DNA of 64,000 nt from Actibacterium sp. 188UL27-1 (lineage in GTDB: Bacteria > Pseudomonadota > Alphaproteobacteria > Rhodobacterales > Rhodobacteraceae), in the NCBI RefSeq assembly GCF_016901225.1, contig NZ_JAFEUL010000018.1:1-64000 (forward strand), written 5' to 3'. Of the stretch, positions 27,560-35,880 are shown one piece after another. Below the pieces are notes generated by a model. It did not search any database and was not told the DNA's origin. It was given only the letters and a program-made list of their open reading frames with translations. The position numbers and the translations under genes are program-made. Position 1 is the first letter of the stretch. The number at the start of each line of letters is the position of its first letter.

Positions 27560-29128
27560 TCATCCCCCCATCCCCGGCTGGAAGACAAAGCGAGAGCCGG
27601 GCGGAAGTTCCTGCGCCCAGTCCCGCACGTGATCCGCAAACGGTGCCGTATCGGTACCGGGGGCGACCAGAAACATCACTTCACGCCAGCCGATATAGGG
27701 GGAGGTGTACCTCATCTGCAAAAGGCCCAGGCGCTGCCAATCCGGGCCGATTTCCCGGGCAAGCCATGGCTCGTAAATCATGGCGAACTCAATGCCGCGC
27801 TCCGCGAGAAGATCCGCAGCCCAGCCCGGTTCAGCCCCTGAAAGACGCGCGGCTCGCGCCTCGTGATTGGCCAGGCCCCACAGGTCCAGCACGTAATCAG
27901 GATTGCGCCAGGCCACCCAGCCCAGATCATTGACGCCAACAGGCTGCTTTAGATGCTGCTTGGCCAGCCGTGCCATCTGTGCCTGCTGTAAATGGACCGG
28001 TCGGGTCGTGTATGGAAAAACAGTGGCCGCCAGACTGACATAGAAGACACCAACATAGACGATGGTCAGAACCGGCGCGATAAGCAGTGTGCGGGTCCCG
28101 GTCGCACCGACAGCAGCGACGACTGAAGCGGCGAGGGTCACGAAGATGTAGACCTCATACCGGTTCATCCAGCCGAATTTCCCCAAGGCGATATGGGCCA
28201 ATGCCGCCAGGATCGCAGCAGCCAGGACCCACATCACATGCGATTGGCGCACACGCGGGTGGAGCAAAAGCGCCATGCCGATTGCGACAAGAGCCAGAAG
28301 ACCGCGCTGAACATAGCCTGTTAGCAAAGTGTTATCGAACTGCAGAAAGCCACCCGCCTCCTCCCCGACATCCGCCAACTTGGCGGAGACAGAACTGGGT
28401 AAGGGCTCCAACCCCAACGACATCAAAAACCCCACGAACGCCGCGGTCGGCAGAACGGCCAATGCGGCCAACCCAAATGCCGCGACGGATCTGCCAAACA
28501 GCATAACCACGCCCGCGGCAGCCAAGGATAACGCCGCTCCTTCAAACCGCAACAACGGGGCCAAGGCAATGCCCAGGATCAGCAGCCAACCGACCTGCCC
28601 GAAGGCCGTGAACGTCAACAGGCCAGAGATGATCGCCAGGCTCGCCGCCACATGCAGGCTATGCTCCATCCCCGTGAAAGCAACGCCCACCATGTTGAGC
28701 GCCAAGGGTCCGATGATGGCCAGCAGCATGCCCCAGACCGTGCCGCTCAATCCCCCTTGCAACAGGATCCGCCCCCATAGCAGCGCCGCGGCAGCCAATC
28801 CGACGATATTCCAGATCAGCGGCAGGTAGCGCTGAAGTTCCTCCCCCGCAAAAGGCAGCAAAAGAAATGGGAACAGGATCGACGACGCAGCGGCCGCGTA
28901 CTCCCCTGCATTGACCCCATAGCCGCCGTTGCGGATCTGCTCTGCAATAGACATGTGGATATAAGGATCATCCAGCGGATACTCAAAGTAACCGCCAGCG
29001 ACCACGTAAGTGGCGATCTGTAACGCCAAAAACGCCAGCAGGGCCACACCACAGGCAAGGATCGGCAACAGATAGGCCGAACCCGCCTGGTCAGGCATGT
29101 CCCCAGAAGCATCTGCAGCCGTCGTCAT
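27560..29128 (-). CDS. Polytopic membrane protein, possible GT-C glycosyltransferase-like
   Basis: A 522-residue protein with about a dozen hydrophobic segments after a short cytoplasmic N-terminus. After the first helix comes a loop YPLDDPYIHMSIAEQIRNGG: an acidic pair in the first extracytoplasmic loop is typical of GT-C glycosyltransferases that use polyprenyl-phosphate sugars. A soluble C-terminal segment of about 130 residues (NDLGWVAWRNPDYVLDLWGLAN, then GAEPGWAADLLAERGIEFAM) resembles the periplasmic tail of such enzymes. The start overlaps the pccA stop by four bases (ATGA), so it is translationally coupled to a biotin carboxylase, an unexpected pairing. Substrate and link to propionate metabolism are unknown. 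Confidence 0.75.
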   Translation of the reverse strand: MTTAADASGDMPDQAGSAYLLPILACGVALLAFLALQIATYVVAGGYFEYPLDDPYIHMSIAEQIRNGGYGVNAGEYAAAASSILFPFLLLPFAGEELQRYLPLIWNIVGLAAAALLWGRILLQGGLSGTVWGMLLAIIGPLALNMVGVAFTGMEHSLHVAASLAIISGLLTFTAFGQVGWLLILGIALAPLLRFEGAALSLAAAGVVMLFGRSVAAFGLAALAVLPTAAFVGFLMSLGLEPLPSSVSAKLADVGEEAGGFLQFDNTLLTGYVQRGLLALVAIGMALLLHPRVRQSHVMWVLAAAILAALAHIALGKFGWMNRYEVYIFVTLAASVVAAVGATGTRTLLIAPVLTIVYVGVFYVSLAATVFPYTTRPVHLQQAQMARLAKQHLKQPVGVNDLGWVAWRNPDYVLDLWGLANHEARAARLSGAEPGWAADLLAERGIEFAMIYEPWLAREIGPDWQRLGLLQMRYTSPYIGWREVMFLVAPGTDTAPFADHVRDWAQELPPGSRFVFQPGMGG

Positions 29129-31125
29129 TCAAACTCCATGATCACGTCATCCACGGCCAGACTATCACCGGCCGCTGCATTGATCTTGGATACAATACCT
29201 TTGCGTTCTGCCCGCAGGATATTCTCCATCTTCATGGCTTCAACGGTGCATAGGTTCTGCCCCTCCTGCACTTCATCACCCTCGGCCACGTTGACCGTCA
29301 CAATCAGGCCGGGCATGGGGCAGAGCAGCAGTTTCGATGTGTCAGGCGCTATCTTTTCGGGCATCAATGCCGCCAATTCTGCCTGCCGCGGGGTCCAGAC
29401 CTGCACCTTGATATCGGCGCCGCGATACCGGATCCGGTAACCAGATGTCGCCTTGCCCACTTTCAGCACGGTTTCGACCCCGTCGATCTCGATCCGGGCG
29501 AGGCTCTGGCCCGGGGTCCACGCGCTGACGATCCGCAGGGCAGAGCCATCGTCGAAGGTCACCGTGGTCCCGTCCCGATCAGCATCCGTGGTGCAGGTAA
29601 AGCGTGCGCCGTTCACCGCGACGATCCAGTCAGTGCCCACCTTGCGTTCGTGGTTGTCCATCCGTCCGCTGATCCGGGCTCGCCGGATCTCGGCCACGCG
29701 GTACATGGCAGCCGCCGCAGCAGCGATCCGGCGCTGGGTCTCCTCATTGGGATGAACACCGTCAAACCCATCGGGATATTCCTCGGCGATAAAGGCGGTC
29801 GTGATCTCGCCCGACACGAATTTCGGATGATCCATCACCGCCGACAGAAACGGCAGGTTATGCCCGATCCCTTCCAGCTCAAAGGAATCAAGGGCGGTCC
29901 GCATACCACCAATGGCCTCGGCCCGAGTGGGCGCCCATGTGCACAACTTGGCGATCATCGGATCGTAGAACATGCTGATCTCACCACCTTCATACACCCC
30001 GGTATCATTCCGCACCACATGGGTATCGGTGGCCACTTCCTGGGGGGGGCGATAGGTCACCAGCCGCCCGATGGAGGGAAGGAAGTTGCGATAGGGATCC
30101 TCGGCGTAAAGCCGGCTTTCCATCGCCCAACCGTTCAACTGCACATCGGCTTGCGTCAGGGTCAAAGGCTCGCCATTGGCGACGCGGATCATCTGCTCCA
30201 CCAGATCAACGCCAGTGATCAATTCGGTCACGGGATGTTCGACCTGCAGGCGGGTATTCATCTCCAGGAAATAGAAGTTCCGGTCGCCATCGACGATGAA
30301 CTCAACCGTCCCCGCACTGGTATAGCCCACTGCCTGGGCCAAGGCGCACGCCTGCTCCCCCATGGCCTTGCGGGTCGCCTCGTCCAGGAACGGGCTTGGC
30401 GCCTCTTCGATGACCTTCTGGTTGCGCCGCTGGATAGAGCATTCGCGCTCCCCCAGATAGATGCAATTCCCATGGGCATCGGCCAGCACCTGAATTTCAA
30501 TGTGGCGCGGTTGCGTGACGAATTTTTCAATGAAAATCCGGTCATCGCCGAAACTGTTGGCCGCCTCGTTCTTGGATGACTGAAAGCCCTCCCGCGCTTC
30601 CTCGTCATTCCAGGCGATGCGCATCCCCTTGCCGCCGCCACCCGCACTGGCCTTGATCATGACCGGATAGCCGACCTGGCCCGAGATCTTGACCGCCTCC
30701 TCCGCATCCTCGATCAGGCCCATATAGCCCGGCACCGTGCTGACCCCGGCCTCCTGAGCGATCTTCTTGCTGGTGATCTTGTCGCCCATCTGCTCGATCG
30801 CCGTGGCGGGCGGGCCGATAAAAGCGACACCAGCGGCATTCAGCGCCTCGGCAAACAGCTTGTTCTCGGACAGAAAACCATAGCCCGGATGGACGGCTTC
30901 TGCCCCCGTTTCCTTGATCGCGGCCATCACCTTGTCGATGACGATGTAACTTTGGTTCGCGGGCGGAGGCCCGATCAGCACAGCCTCATCCGCCATCTGC
31001 ACATGCAACGCCTGCGCATCCGCCTCGGAATAAATGGCAACCGTATCGATCCCCATCCGGCGGGCGGTCTTCATTACCCGGCACGCAATTTCCCCTCGGT
31101 TCGCGATCAGGATCTTTTTGAACAT
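29125..31125 (-). CDS. pccA: Propionyl-CoA carboxylase alpha subunit (biotin carboxylase/BCCP)
   Basis: A 666-residue subunit that carboxylates its own biotin with ATP and bicarbonate for transfer to propionyl-CoA by PccB. The N-terminal biotin carboxylase domain has KILIANRGEIACRVMKTARR, the ATP-grasp glycine loop KASAGGGGKGMR, and EMNTRLQVEHPVTE. A linker domain of about 120 residues is typical of propionyl-CoA rather than acetyl-CoA enzymes. The C-terminal BCCP has the biotinyl-lysine in EAMKMEN at about residue 631. AAGGGAC precedes the ATG. The pccB gene is about 2.9 kb upstream on the same strand with several unrelated genes between. Confidence 0.95.
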   Translation of the reverse strand: MFKKILIANRGEIACRVMKTARRMGIDTVAIYSEADAQALHVQMADEAVLIGPPPANQSYIVIDKVMAAIKETGAEAVHPGYGFLSENKLFAEALNAAGVAFIGPPATAIEQMGDKITSKKIAQEAGVSTVPGYMGLIEDAEEAVKISGQVGYPVMIKASAGGGGKGMRIAWNDEEAREGFQSSKNEAANSFGDDRIFIEKFVTQPRHIEIQVLADAHGNCIYLGERECSIQRRNQKVIEEAPSPFLDEATRKAMGEQACALAQAVGYTSAGTVEFIVDGDRNFYFLEMNTRLQVEHPVTELITGVDLVEQMIRVANGEPLTLTQADVQLNGWAMESRLYAEDPYRNFLPSIGRLVTYRPPQEVATDTHVVRNDTGVYEGGEISMFYDPMIAKLCTWAPTRAEAIGGMRTALDSFELEGIGHNLPFLSAVMDHPKFVSGEITTAFIAEEYPDGFDGVHPNEETQRRIAAAAAAMYRVAEIRRARISGRMDNHERKVGTDWIVAVNGARFTCTTDADRDGTTVTFDDGSALRIVSAWTPGQSLARIEIDGVETVLKVGKATSGYRIRYRGADIKVQVWTPRQAELAALMPEKIAPDTSKLLLCPMPGLIVTVNVAEGDEVQEGQNLCTVEAMKMENILRAERKGIVSKINAAAGDSLAVDDVIMEFE

Positions 31126-31254
31126 CTGTTGTCCCTTTGTCTTTGGCCAGCGCCGAATGTCTGCGCATACGAAAAACCGCTGCCGGGCACCTCAGGCCCG
31201 ACAGCGGTCATGTTTTTCAGACGCGACCCGAAAAACCAGGGCCGCAAAAAGGCG

Positions 31255-31452
31255 TTATCTGCCCAGAATGTCGTCGCTAAACACGCCAGCCGTGCCGCCA
31301 ACGGCCGCGCCGACCAAGGGATCGTTATCCGTTGCTTCCGCCACAACGGCACCTGCCGCCGCACCGGTAAGACCGCGTTCAAAATCGTTGTCGCCACAAG
31401 CTGCCAAAGCCGCCATGACAAAAAGACCAGCCATCCAAGTTTTATACTGCAT
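31255..31452 (-). CDS. Small glycine-zipper lipoprotein
   Basis: A 65-residue protein with lipoprotein signal MQYKTWMAGLFVMAALAAC; the lipobox LAAC predicts acylation of Cys19. The mature part, FERGLTGAAAGAVVAEATDN followed by PLVGAAVGGTAGV, has the alternating small residues of glycine-zipper segments that insert in or line membranes. GGAGG precedes the ATG at 31452. It is located between pccA and a terminator, and is likely an inner- or outer-membrane-anchored protein. Function is unknown. Confidence 0.75.
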   Translation of the reverse strand: MQYKTWMAGLFVMAALAACGDNDFERGLTGAAAGAVVAEATDNDPLVGAAVGGTAGVFSDDILGR

Positions 31453-31587
31453 ACCGAAGAGCCTCCGCTCGGTGTTGTTATAGAATGTGATGTAAGCGCT
31501 AAACCTTGATCGCAAAAGAGGCCGGTCAAAGAAGTGAACATCGCCCGCCGATCATCGGCAATCCATTGCCGGTCATGTCTGTTCGAC

Positions 31588-31625
31588 AAAGAAAAACGAG
31601 ACCCAACAATCAAGTTGGGCCTCGT
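31588..31625 (-). terminator. Strong intrinsic terminator, minus strand
   Basis: ACGAGACCCAAC (31596-31607) and GTTGGGCCTCGT (31614-31625) pair over 12 positions with one wobble and a six-base loop. Read on the minus strand the stem is followed by a run of five T residues (31592-31596) and further pyrimidines. It ends transcription coming from the 31793-32149 gene or from a small RNA in between. Confidence 0.85.
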
Positions 31626-31792
31626 TCGAGGGGAAGGGTAACGGTTTTGACATTCGCAGGCGGTAGATATTGTGCTGGAGATCACCGTCTGCAGTGACAA
31701 CATGCAATACTGTGCGTGATCGCGAAACCCACCATTTATGGGGAGGGTAGAGCGGGCCGTTGTGTGCGCAACTATGCTCCAAACAGGCAACA
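31626..31792 (-). other. Unexplained transcribed spacer before a strong terminator
   Basis: These 167 bases lie between the stop of the 118-residue protein gene and the strong minus-strand terminator. No open frame is convincing. The distance is long for a simple 3' untranslated region, and the segment could hold a small RNA ending at the terminator. I could not match it to 6S, SRP or tmRNA. Confidence 0.3.
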
Positions 31793-32149
31793 TTAGGACA
31801 TATTCCGGTCAATTAGGGCCGGAAATGACGATTGCGCCCGTGCCACATCAATCTGCAAAACTGCATCATAGCTTTCGGGGTTGAACGGATCCTCGGCGGG
31901 AATGATCTCTCGCCCGAACAACCAATTCAAGCGCCCGGCATCAAGATTACCCCGGGCAAATGGCGCATCGCCATAAAGGTCCCACAGCGCTGTCAGAAAC
32001 CCCTCATCCGCGCGCCGGTCCGCCGGACGCCGGTCCGCATAACGTTCCCGCGCCCGCAGCGCCGGGGGTGTCCCCTTGGCGGGACGGCGAATTGTAAATT
32101 GGAAATCGGTACCCGGAAGGCGACTCGGCATGCCGCGATGTTTTTCCAT
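31793..32149 (-). CDS. Conserved-looking protein of unknown function
   Basis: A 118-residue soluble protein. The N-terminal third is rich in Arg and Pro (KGTPPALRARERYADRR); the C-terminal part (FLTALWDLYGDAPFARGNLD, then RLNWLFGREIIPAEDPFNP) has a balanced composition that argues for a folded domain. I do not recognise the family. GGAG lies about ten bases before the ATG at 32149. It belongs to the run of minus-strand genes between pccB and pccA and is followed at a distance by a strong terminator. Confidence 0.6.
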   Translation of the reverse strand: MEKHRGMPSRLPGTDFQFTIRRPAKGTPPALRARERYADRRPADRRADEGFLTALWDLYGDAPFARGNLDAGRLNWLFGREIIPAEDPFNPESYDAVLQIDVARAQSSFPALIDRNMS

Positions 32150-32215
32150 CAGCCCTGCTCCGGTCGCGGGCGAAAGGATGGAGGGACAGGCACCAGGGCC
32201 AATCTCTGCGCGGGC

Positions 32216-32332
32216 TTAAAACTTTTCGAACGCGGGTTCTGGTTCGATAAAGACGTCTTCTTCTTGCTGAGCACACGCGTCAACGAATGCCAACAAGCCA
32301 ACAAGCAAGACCGCCTTAATGCCTTTGGACAT
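32216..32332 (-). CDS. 38-residue mini-lipoprotein, tandem copy 2
   Basis: This very short gene encodes MSKGIKAVLLVGLLAFVDAC, with predicted acylation at Cys20, followed by an 18-residue acidic tail (AQQEEDVFIEPEPAFEKF). It is clearly paralogous to the next gene: KxIKA-LxVGLxAFVxACAQQEE is shared. The lipobox is VDAC; an aspartate just before the Ala-Cys pair is unusual and could affect processing or sorting. The upstream ribosome site is weak (GCAGTAGACTACT). The stop is TAA at 32216-32218. The recurrence of the pattern beside a close copy makes it real. Function is unknown; it may be an inner-membrane-anchored small protein. Confidence 0.7.
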   Translation of the reverse strand: MSKGIKAVLLVGLLAFVDACAQQEEDVFIEPEPAFEKF

Positions 32333-32430
32333 AGTAGTCTACTGCGATGGGTCGAGAGGCCCGGTACGCGGTGCAGAAAACCGCCACTTGAAAACACCTC
32401 TCCTCCCCGGGACTGCGAAGGACGAGGTGC

Positions 32431-32456
32431 GGGGGCAGGCTGTGACGCCCGCCCCC
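32431..32456 (-). terminator. Stem-loop between the two mini-lipoprotein genes
   Basis: GGGGGCAGGC (32431-32440) and GCCCGCCCCC (32447-32456) pair over ten positions with one wobble and a six-base loop, nine bases after the stop of the upstream mini-lipoprotein gene. There is no T-run. It may attenuate transcription into the second copy or protect the first mRNA. Confidence 0.55.
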
Positions 32457-32464
32457 GAAAGAGC

Positions 32465-32590
32465 TTAGAACTTGTTGAGAACGGGTTCCGGCTCAACCGG
32501 TTCGAAAACAACTTCTTCTTCTTGTTGTGCGCAAGCAGCGACGAACGCCACCAGGCCCACCAGCATAAGTGCCTTGATGCTCTTGGCCAT
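32465..32590 (-). CDS. 41-residue mini-lipoprotein, tandem copy 1
   Basis: The gene encodes MAKSIKALMLVGLVAFVAAC, with lipobox VAAC and acylated Cys20, then an acidic tail AQQEEEVVFEPVEPEPVLNKF. AGGAG lies eight bases before the ATG at 32590. Both copies share the basic N-terminus, hydrophobic core, AQQEE after the cysteine, an acidic-proline (EPEP) stretch and a final KF. The Ala-Gln-Gln residues after Cys would favour outer-membrane sorting under the usual rule. Length is too small for an enzyme; such proteins may bind or scaffold in the envelope. No family name is assigned. Confidence 0.8.
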   Translation of the reverse strand: MAKSIKALMLVGLVAFVAACAQQEEEVVFEPVEPEPVLNKF

Positions 32591-32813
32591 TTTAGTCTCC
32601 TGACATAGTTTGACGGCTCGCTCCGACATTGATGCCGATCACGGCCGCCCCGTAGTAAGATACAGACCGCATGGCCGCGGTCTATGTGTAACCTACGCCA
32701 CAACCCTCTGAAAAAACAGGCATCCAACTGCACGCTGTCCGATTGTGGCTCGAATGCCGCAGCGGCATGGTTACGCCGTCCGAAAACATCAATATTTTGT
32801 GCAAAATCGACGC

Positions 32814-33197
32814 TCATTGCCAAATACAGCCATTTTCCGACGGCTCATAGGCACTGATGAACATTGCTGCATCAGGGTCTGGTGTGCCTCTTGGCACCTC
32901 TCTATCCATCAAAATGATCACAATTTGTGCCACATCGGCGGAGGTCAGCCGAAGCGCCTCCAATCCGTCTGTTTCGCACAATCTGTCCAGGTCCAGCGCC
33001 ACGTCTTCATAGGTCAGATCGCCTGCCCCACGCGCGATCCGCGGCGCCAGATAGCGCAGGACCAACCACGTCTCTCCGGTCCCCGATTGCTCCTCCAGCA
33101 GGCTGTCGATCAGCGTGGTCTCCTGCCCCGATGGAAGATCCCCGGCCCACGAACCCGTGGCACAGCAGGCCAGCATTGCGGCCCAAATCACCTTCAT
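32814..33197 (-). CDS. Small exported protein of unknown function
   Basis: A 127-residue protein with a signal peptide (MKVIWAAMLACCATGSWAGD, cleavage near Ala18). The mature domain includes GETWLVLRYLAPRIARGAGD, YEDVALDLDRLCETDGL and IVIILMDREVPRGTPDPDA, with two cysteines that could form a disulfide. The pattern is common in Rhodobacterales without a known role. GAAGGAAG precedes the ATG at 33197, which overlaps the stop of the upstream gene by four bases (ATGA). It is therefore part of the pccB-ridA run of coupled genes. Confidence 0.75.
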   Translation of the reverse strand: MKVIWAAMLACCATGSWAGDLPSGQETTLIDSLLEEQSGTGETWLVLRYLAPRIARGAGDLTYEDVALDLDRLCETDGLEALRLTSADVAQIVIILMDREVPRGTPDPDAAMFISAYEPSENGCIWQ

Positions 33198-33544
33198 TTC
33201 AAGGCTTCCTTCAACTTGGCGTGACGCAGCCACCGGGCACGCCGCTCCGGCTCGGCCAGCAATTCAGCCAACTGCGCCTCAAGGGTCGTGCGGTGAAAGG
33301 GGTGCATGGCCCGCCCACCTGCACGGACCGTCAAACCAGCGGCGTGACGCTCCACCGACACGACCGGAGAGAAGCCCCGTAGCTTCTGAAGCAGCCGCCA
33401 CATGTCCTGCCGGACCTGCTGCGCGATCTTCAATCGGCCCGCATCGGGCAATTCCGTCTGGGCCATCACATCGAATCGGGGGGGCAGTTGCCGGGTCACG
33501 ATAACAACCGCCCCGTCGCGCAGGATATGCCAGTGCGACGCCAT
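33194..33544 (-). CDS. Conserved-looking basic protein of unknown function
   Basis: A 116-residue soluble protein (MASHWHILRDGAVVIVTRQL at the start, RRARWLRHAKLKEALK at the end) with mixed beta and helical segments and many arginines. I do not recognise the family. Its ATG overlaps the ridA stop (TAATG) and its own stop overlaps the next start by four bases, so it is translated in a chain ridA, this gene, then the exported protein. The tight coupling supports reality and a shared process. Confidence 0.7.
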   Translation of the reverse strand: MASHWHILRDGAVVIVTRQLPPRFDVMAQTELPDAGRLKIAQQVRQDMWRLLQKLRGFSPVVSVERHAAGLTVRAGGRAMHPFHRTTLEAQLAELLAEPERRARWLRHAKLKEALK

Positions 33545-33951
33545 TAGCCGGCCTTGTCCGGACGCTTGGCAACGCAGTCGATCTCGACCAATGCGCCCAC
33601 GGCCAAGGCTGTGACACCGATAGTCGTGCGCGCAGGCCGGCGATCTGCCGGGAAATAGCTTTGATAGGCTGCGTTGAACTCTGCAAAATGTCGGTCGAAG
33701 GCCGTCAGGTAGCAGCGGCATTGCAAAACGTGGCTCAGATCCAGACCGAGGCTCTTCAGAACAACTTCCAGATTATCCATCACACGGCGGGTCTGCGCCG
33801 CGATGCCCTCAGGCAGCGGCGCGTCAGGCGCCGCCGGATCCGTCGGCATCTGCCCCGTTAGCAGGATCCAACCGCCCTGCTCCACCGCATGGCTGAACGG
33901 CGCCACGGGTCGCGGCCCATCCGCGATCACGTGAAAGATCGGGTCAGTCAT
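33544..33951 (-). CDS. RidA/YjgF-family protein
   Basis: A 135-residue member of the RidA family, trimeric enzymes that hydrolyse reactive enamines/imines such as 2-aminoacrylate. The C-terminal AGRRPARTTIGVTALAVGALVEIDCVA-type region is present: RPARTTIG carries the conserved arginine of active RidA proteins and VEIDCVA the terminal strand. The N-terminal LLTGQMPTDP matches the family ISGQ-like segment. It is the first gene downstream of pccB after 106 bases that contain a TATGCA-type motif, and is translationally coupled to the next gene. Confidence 0.9.
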   Translation of the reverse strand: MTDPIFHVIADGPRPVAPFSHAVEQGGWILLTGQMPTDPAAPDAPLPEGIAAQTRRVMDNLEVVLKSLGLDLSHVLQCRCYLTAFDRHFAEFNAAYQSYFPADRRPARTTIGVTALAVGALVEIDCVAKRPDKAG

Positions 33952-33998
33952 ACAGATACCCCGACGCCCATGACCAAAGCCCTAACTCGGCGACCGGA

Positions 33999-34034
33999 GC
34001 GTATGTATGGTTTGTGCATAGGTTCTGCATACGC
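33999..34034. promoter_or_regulatory. TATGCA-rich candidate operator, copy 2
   Basis: GCGTATG (33999-34005) and CATACGC (34028-34034) are perfect inverted arms flanking TTTGTGCATAGGTT (34011-34024), the exact reverse complement of the block at 3480-3493. It lies in the 106-base space between the pccB stop and the ridA start, 48 bases from the ridA ATG. A shared regulator with the acyl-CoA synthetase locus is suggested. Confidence 0.55.
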
Positions 34035-34057
34035 TGTGCGGGATCCAGACATGGCCA

Positions 34058-35590
34058 TCACAGCGGGATGTTGTCATGCTTTTTCCACGGGTTCTGCAGC
34101 CTTTTGCCCCGCAAGCTCGCAAAGGCGCGCGACACACGACGACGGGTCGAATGGGGCTGAATCACCTCGTCGATAAACCCTTTTTCCGCGGCCACAAAGG
34201 GGTTTGCAAACCGATCTTCATAATCCTTGGTCCGCGCCGCGATCTTGTCAGCATCCCCCAACTCGCTGCGATACAGGATCTCGGTCGCGCCCTTGGCTCC
34301 CATCACTGCAATCTCGGCAGTTGGCCAGGCATAGTTAAAGTCCCCGCGCAGGTGTTTCGACGCCATCACATCATAGGCCCCGCCATAAGCTTTTCGTGTG
34401 ATAACAGTGACTTTCGGCACAGTGGCCTCGCCATAGGCAAAAAGCAACTTGGCCCCGTGCTTGATCACGCCACCATATTCCTGACTGGTCCCAGGCAGGA
34501 AGCCGGGCACATCGACCAGCGTCAAAATCGGGATCTCAAACGCATCGCAGAACCGCACGAACCGCGCCGCCTTGCGGCTGCTATCGATATCCAGACAGCC
34601 CGCCAGCACCATCGGCTGGTTCGCGACAACGCCCACGGTGGCCCCTTCCAGACGGATGAAGCCGGTGATGATGTTCTTGGCAAAGTCTTGTTGTATCTCG
34701 TAAAAATCGCCTTCATCGGCAAGTTTCGCGATGAGTTCCTTCATATCGTAAGGCGTGTTGGCATTGGCCGGAACGAGCGTATCCAGACTATACTCCACCC
34801 GTGCCGGATCATCGAAAAACGGCCGCACGGGGGGCTTTTCCCGATTATTGAGGGGCAGGAAATCGACCAACCGGCGCACCTCTGCCATCGCCTCCACATC
34901 ATTCTCGAACGCGCCGTCGGCGACGCTGGATTTCTTGGTATGGGTTGACGCGCCGCCCAGTTCTTCAGCCGTAACCATCTCATTTGTCACGGTTTTCACA
35001 ACGTCCGGGCCGGTAACGAACATGTAACTGCTATCCTTCACCATAAAGATGAAGTCCGTCATCGCAGGAGAATACACCGCCCCCCCCGCACAGGGCCCCA
35101 TGATCACGCTGATCTGCGGCACAACCCCAGATGCCATGATGTTGCGCTGGAACACCTCCGCATAACCGGCAAGGGAGGCAACGCCTTCCTGGATACGCGC
35201 GCCGCCGCTGTCGTTCAGACCAATGACCGGCGCACCGTTTTGCACCGCCATATCCATGATCTTTGCGATCTTGTTGGCATGGGTTTCAGACAGCGATCCA
35301 CCAAACACGGTGAAGTCCTGGCTGAACACATAAACCATGCGTCCGTTCACGGTGCCCCAACCGGTGACCACCCCGTCGCCCGCGGGCCGGTCATCTTCCA
35401 TCCCGAAATCCGTACAGCGATGGGCGACAAACATGTCGAATTCCTCAAAGGACTCCTCGTCCAGCAACAACTCGATTCGCTCGCGTGCCGTTAACTTGCC
35501 CTTGGCATGTTGGGCCGCGATCCGCCGCGCGCCGCCACCTTCACGCGCATTTTTACGCCTGCTTTCAAGTTGTTCCAGGATGTCTTTCAT
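34058..35590 (-). CDS. pccB: Propionyl-CoA carboxylase beta subunit (carboxyltransferase)
   Basis: A 510-residue carboxyltransferase that moves CO2 from carboxybiotin on PccA to propionyl-CoA, giving (S)-methylmalonyl-CoA. The crotonase-like double domain is recognisable: [58 protein letters not shown] and [16 protein letters not shown]. The alpha-type VAxxxxD residues of propionyl enzymes are present. GGGAGA precedes the ATG. A TTTGCAAA octamer sits 71 bases upstream, a likely PccR site. pccA lies about 2.9 kb downstream. Confidence 0.95.
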   Translation of the reverse strand: MKDILEQLESRRKNAREGGGARRIAAQHAKGKLTARERIELLLDEESFEEFDMFVAHRCTDFGMEDDRPAGDGVVTGWGTVNGRMVYVFSQDFTVFGGSLSETHANKIAKIMDMAVQNGAPVIGLNDSGGARIQEGVASLAGYAEVFQRNIMASGVVPQISVIMGPCAGGAVYSPAMTDFIFMVKDSSYMFVTGPDVVKTVTNEMVTAEELGGASTHTKKSSVADGAFENDVEAMAEVRRLVDFLPLNNREKPPVRPFFDDPARVEYSLDTLVPANANTPYDMKELIAKLADEGDFYEIQQDFAKNIITGFIRLEGATVGVVANQPMVLAGCLDIDSSRKAARFVRFCDAFEIPILTLVDVPGFLPGTSQEYGGVIKHGAKLLFAYGEATVPKVTVITRKAYGGAYDVMASKHLRGDFNYAWPTAEIAVMGAKGATEILYRSELGDADKIAARTKDYEDRFANPFVAAEKGFIDEVIQPHSTRRRVSRAFASLRGKRLQNPWKKHDNIPL

Positions 35591-35880
35591 GTGTTTCTCC
35601 CTGTGCCACGCTGTTTGTATATCTCAAGGGTCGCAGGAGGTTGAAGCGGAAAGGAGCGTATTTGCAAACTCTACTTCGAATACCTTCTGAAAATTGTATA
35701 TCTGCAAATCGCTCCAAGGATTTTAATCGCCGGTTTACCAAACGGTAATCAGCGGATTTCACCTCAGATGACAGAAACAGATCCAAAAAAACCAGACAAT
35801 TGCTGTGAGTTATAAGATAACACCGGTAATCCGGCAAAAATGCCGGGTGTGTCTGGTTCTGTGTATTCGGGGAGATCGCT
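35591..35880. other. Divergent promoter region between pccB and the RTX protease
   Basis: The 290 bases are AT-richer than the flanking genes. They contain the TTTGCAAA site near pccB, a near copy TCTGCAAA at 35701-35708, an inverted repeat TTACC-N4-GGTAA near 35737-35750, and a hairpin CCGGCA-N4-TGCCGG at 35831-35846 about 35 bases before the protease start. Confidence 0.5.
35661..35668. promoter_or_regulatory. TTTGCAAA box upstream of pccB (PccR-type site)
   Basis: A perfect TTTGCAAA palindrome lies 71 bases upstream of the pccB ATG, with a one-mismatch copy at 35701-35708. In Rhodobacter sphaeroides the ScfR-family regulator PccR is reported to act at TTTGCAAA repeats upstream of pccB. 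A PccR-like gene is in this window and carries the same octamer upstream. Confidence 0.65.

Noticed and set aside
31626-31792. 6S RNA, SRP RNA or tmRNA in the spacer before the terminator
   Set aside because: I could not find the SRP GGAAGCAGCC-like loop, a tmRNA tRNA-like end or a clear 6S open-bubble arrangement.
34203-34210. TTTGCAAA inside the pccB coding region
   Set aside because: It is near the 3' end of the gene and not before any start codon, so it was not listed as a regulatory site, though it adds to the count of this octamer.
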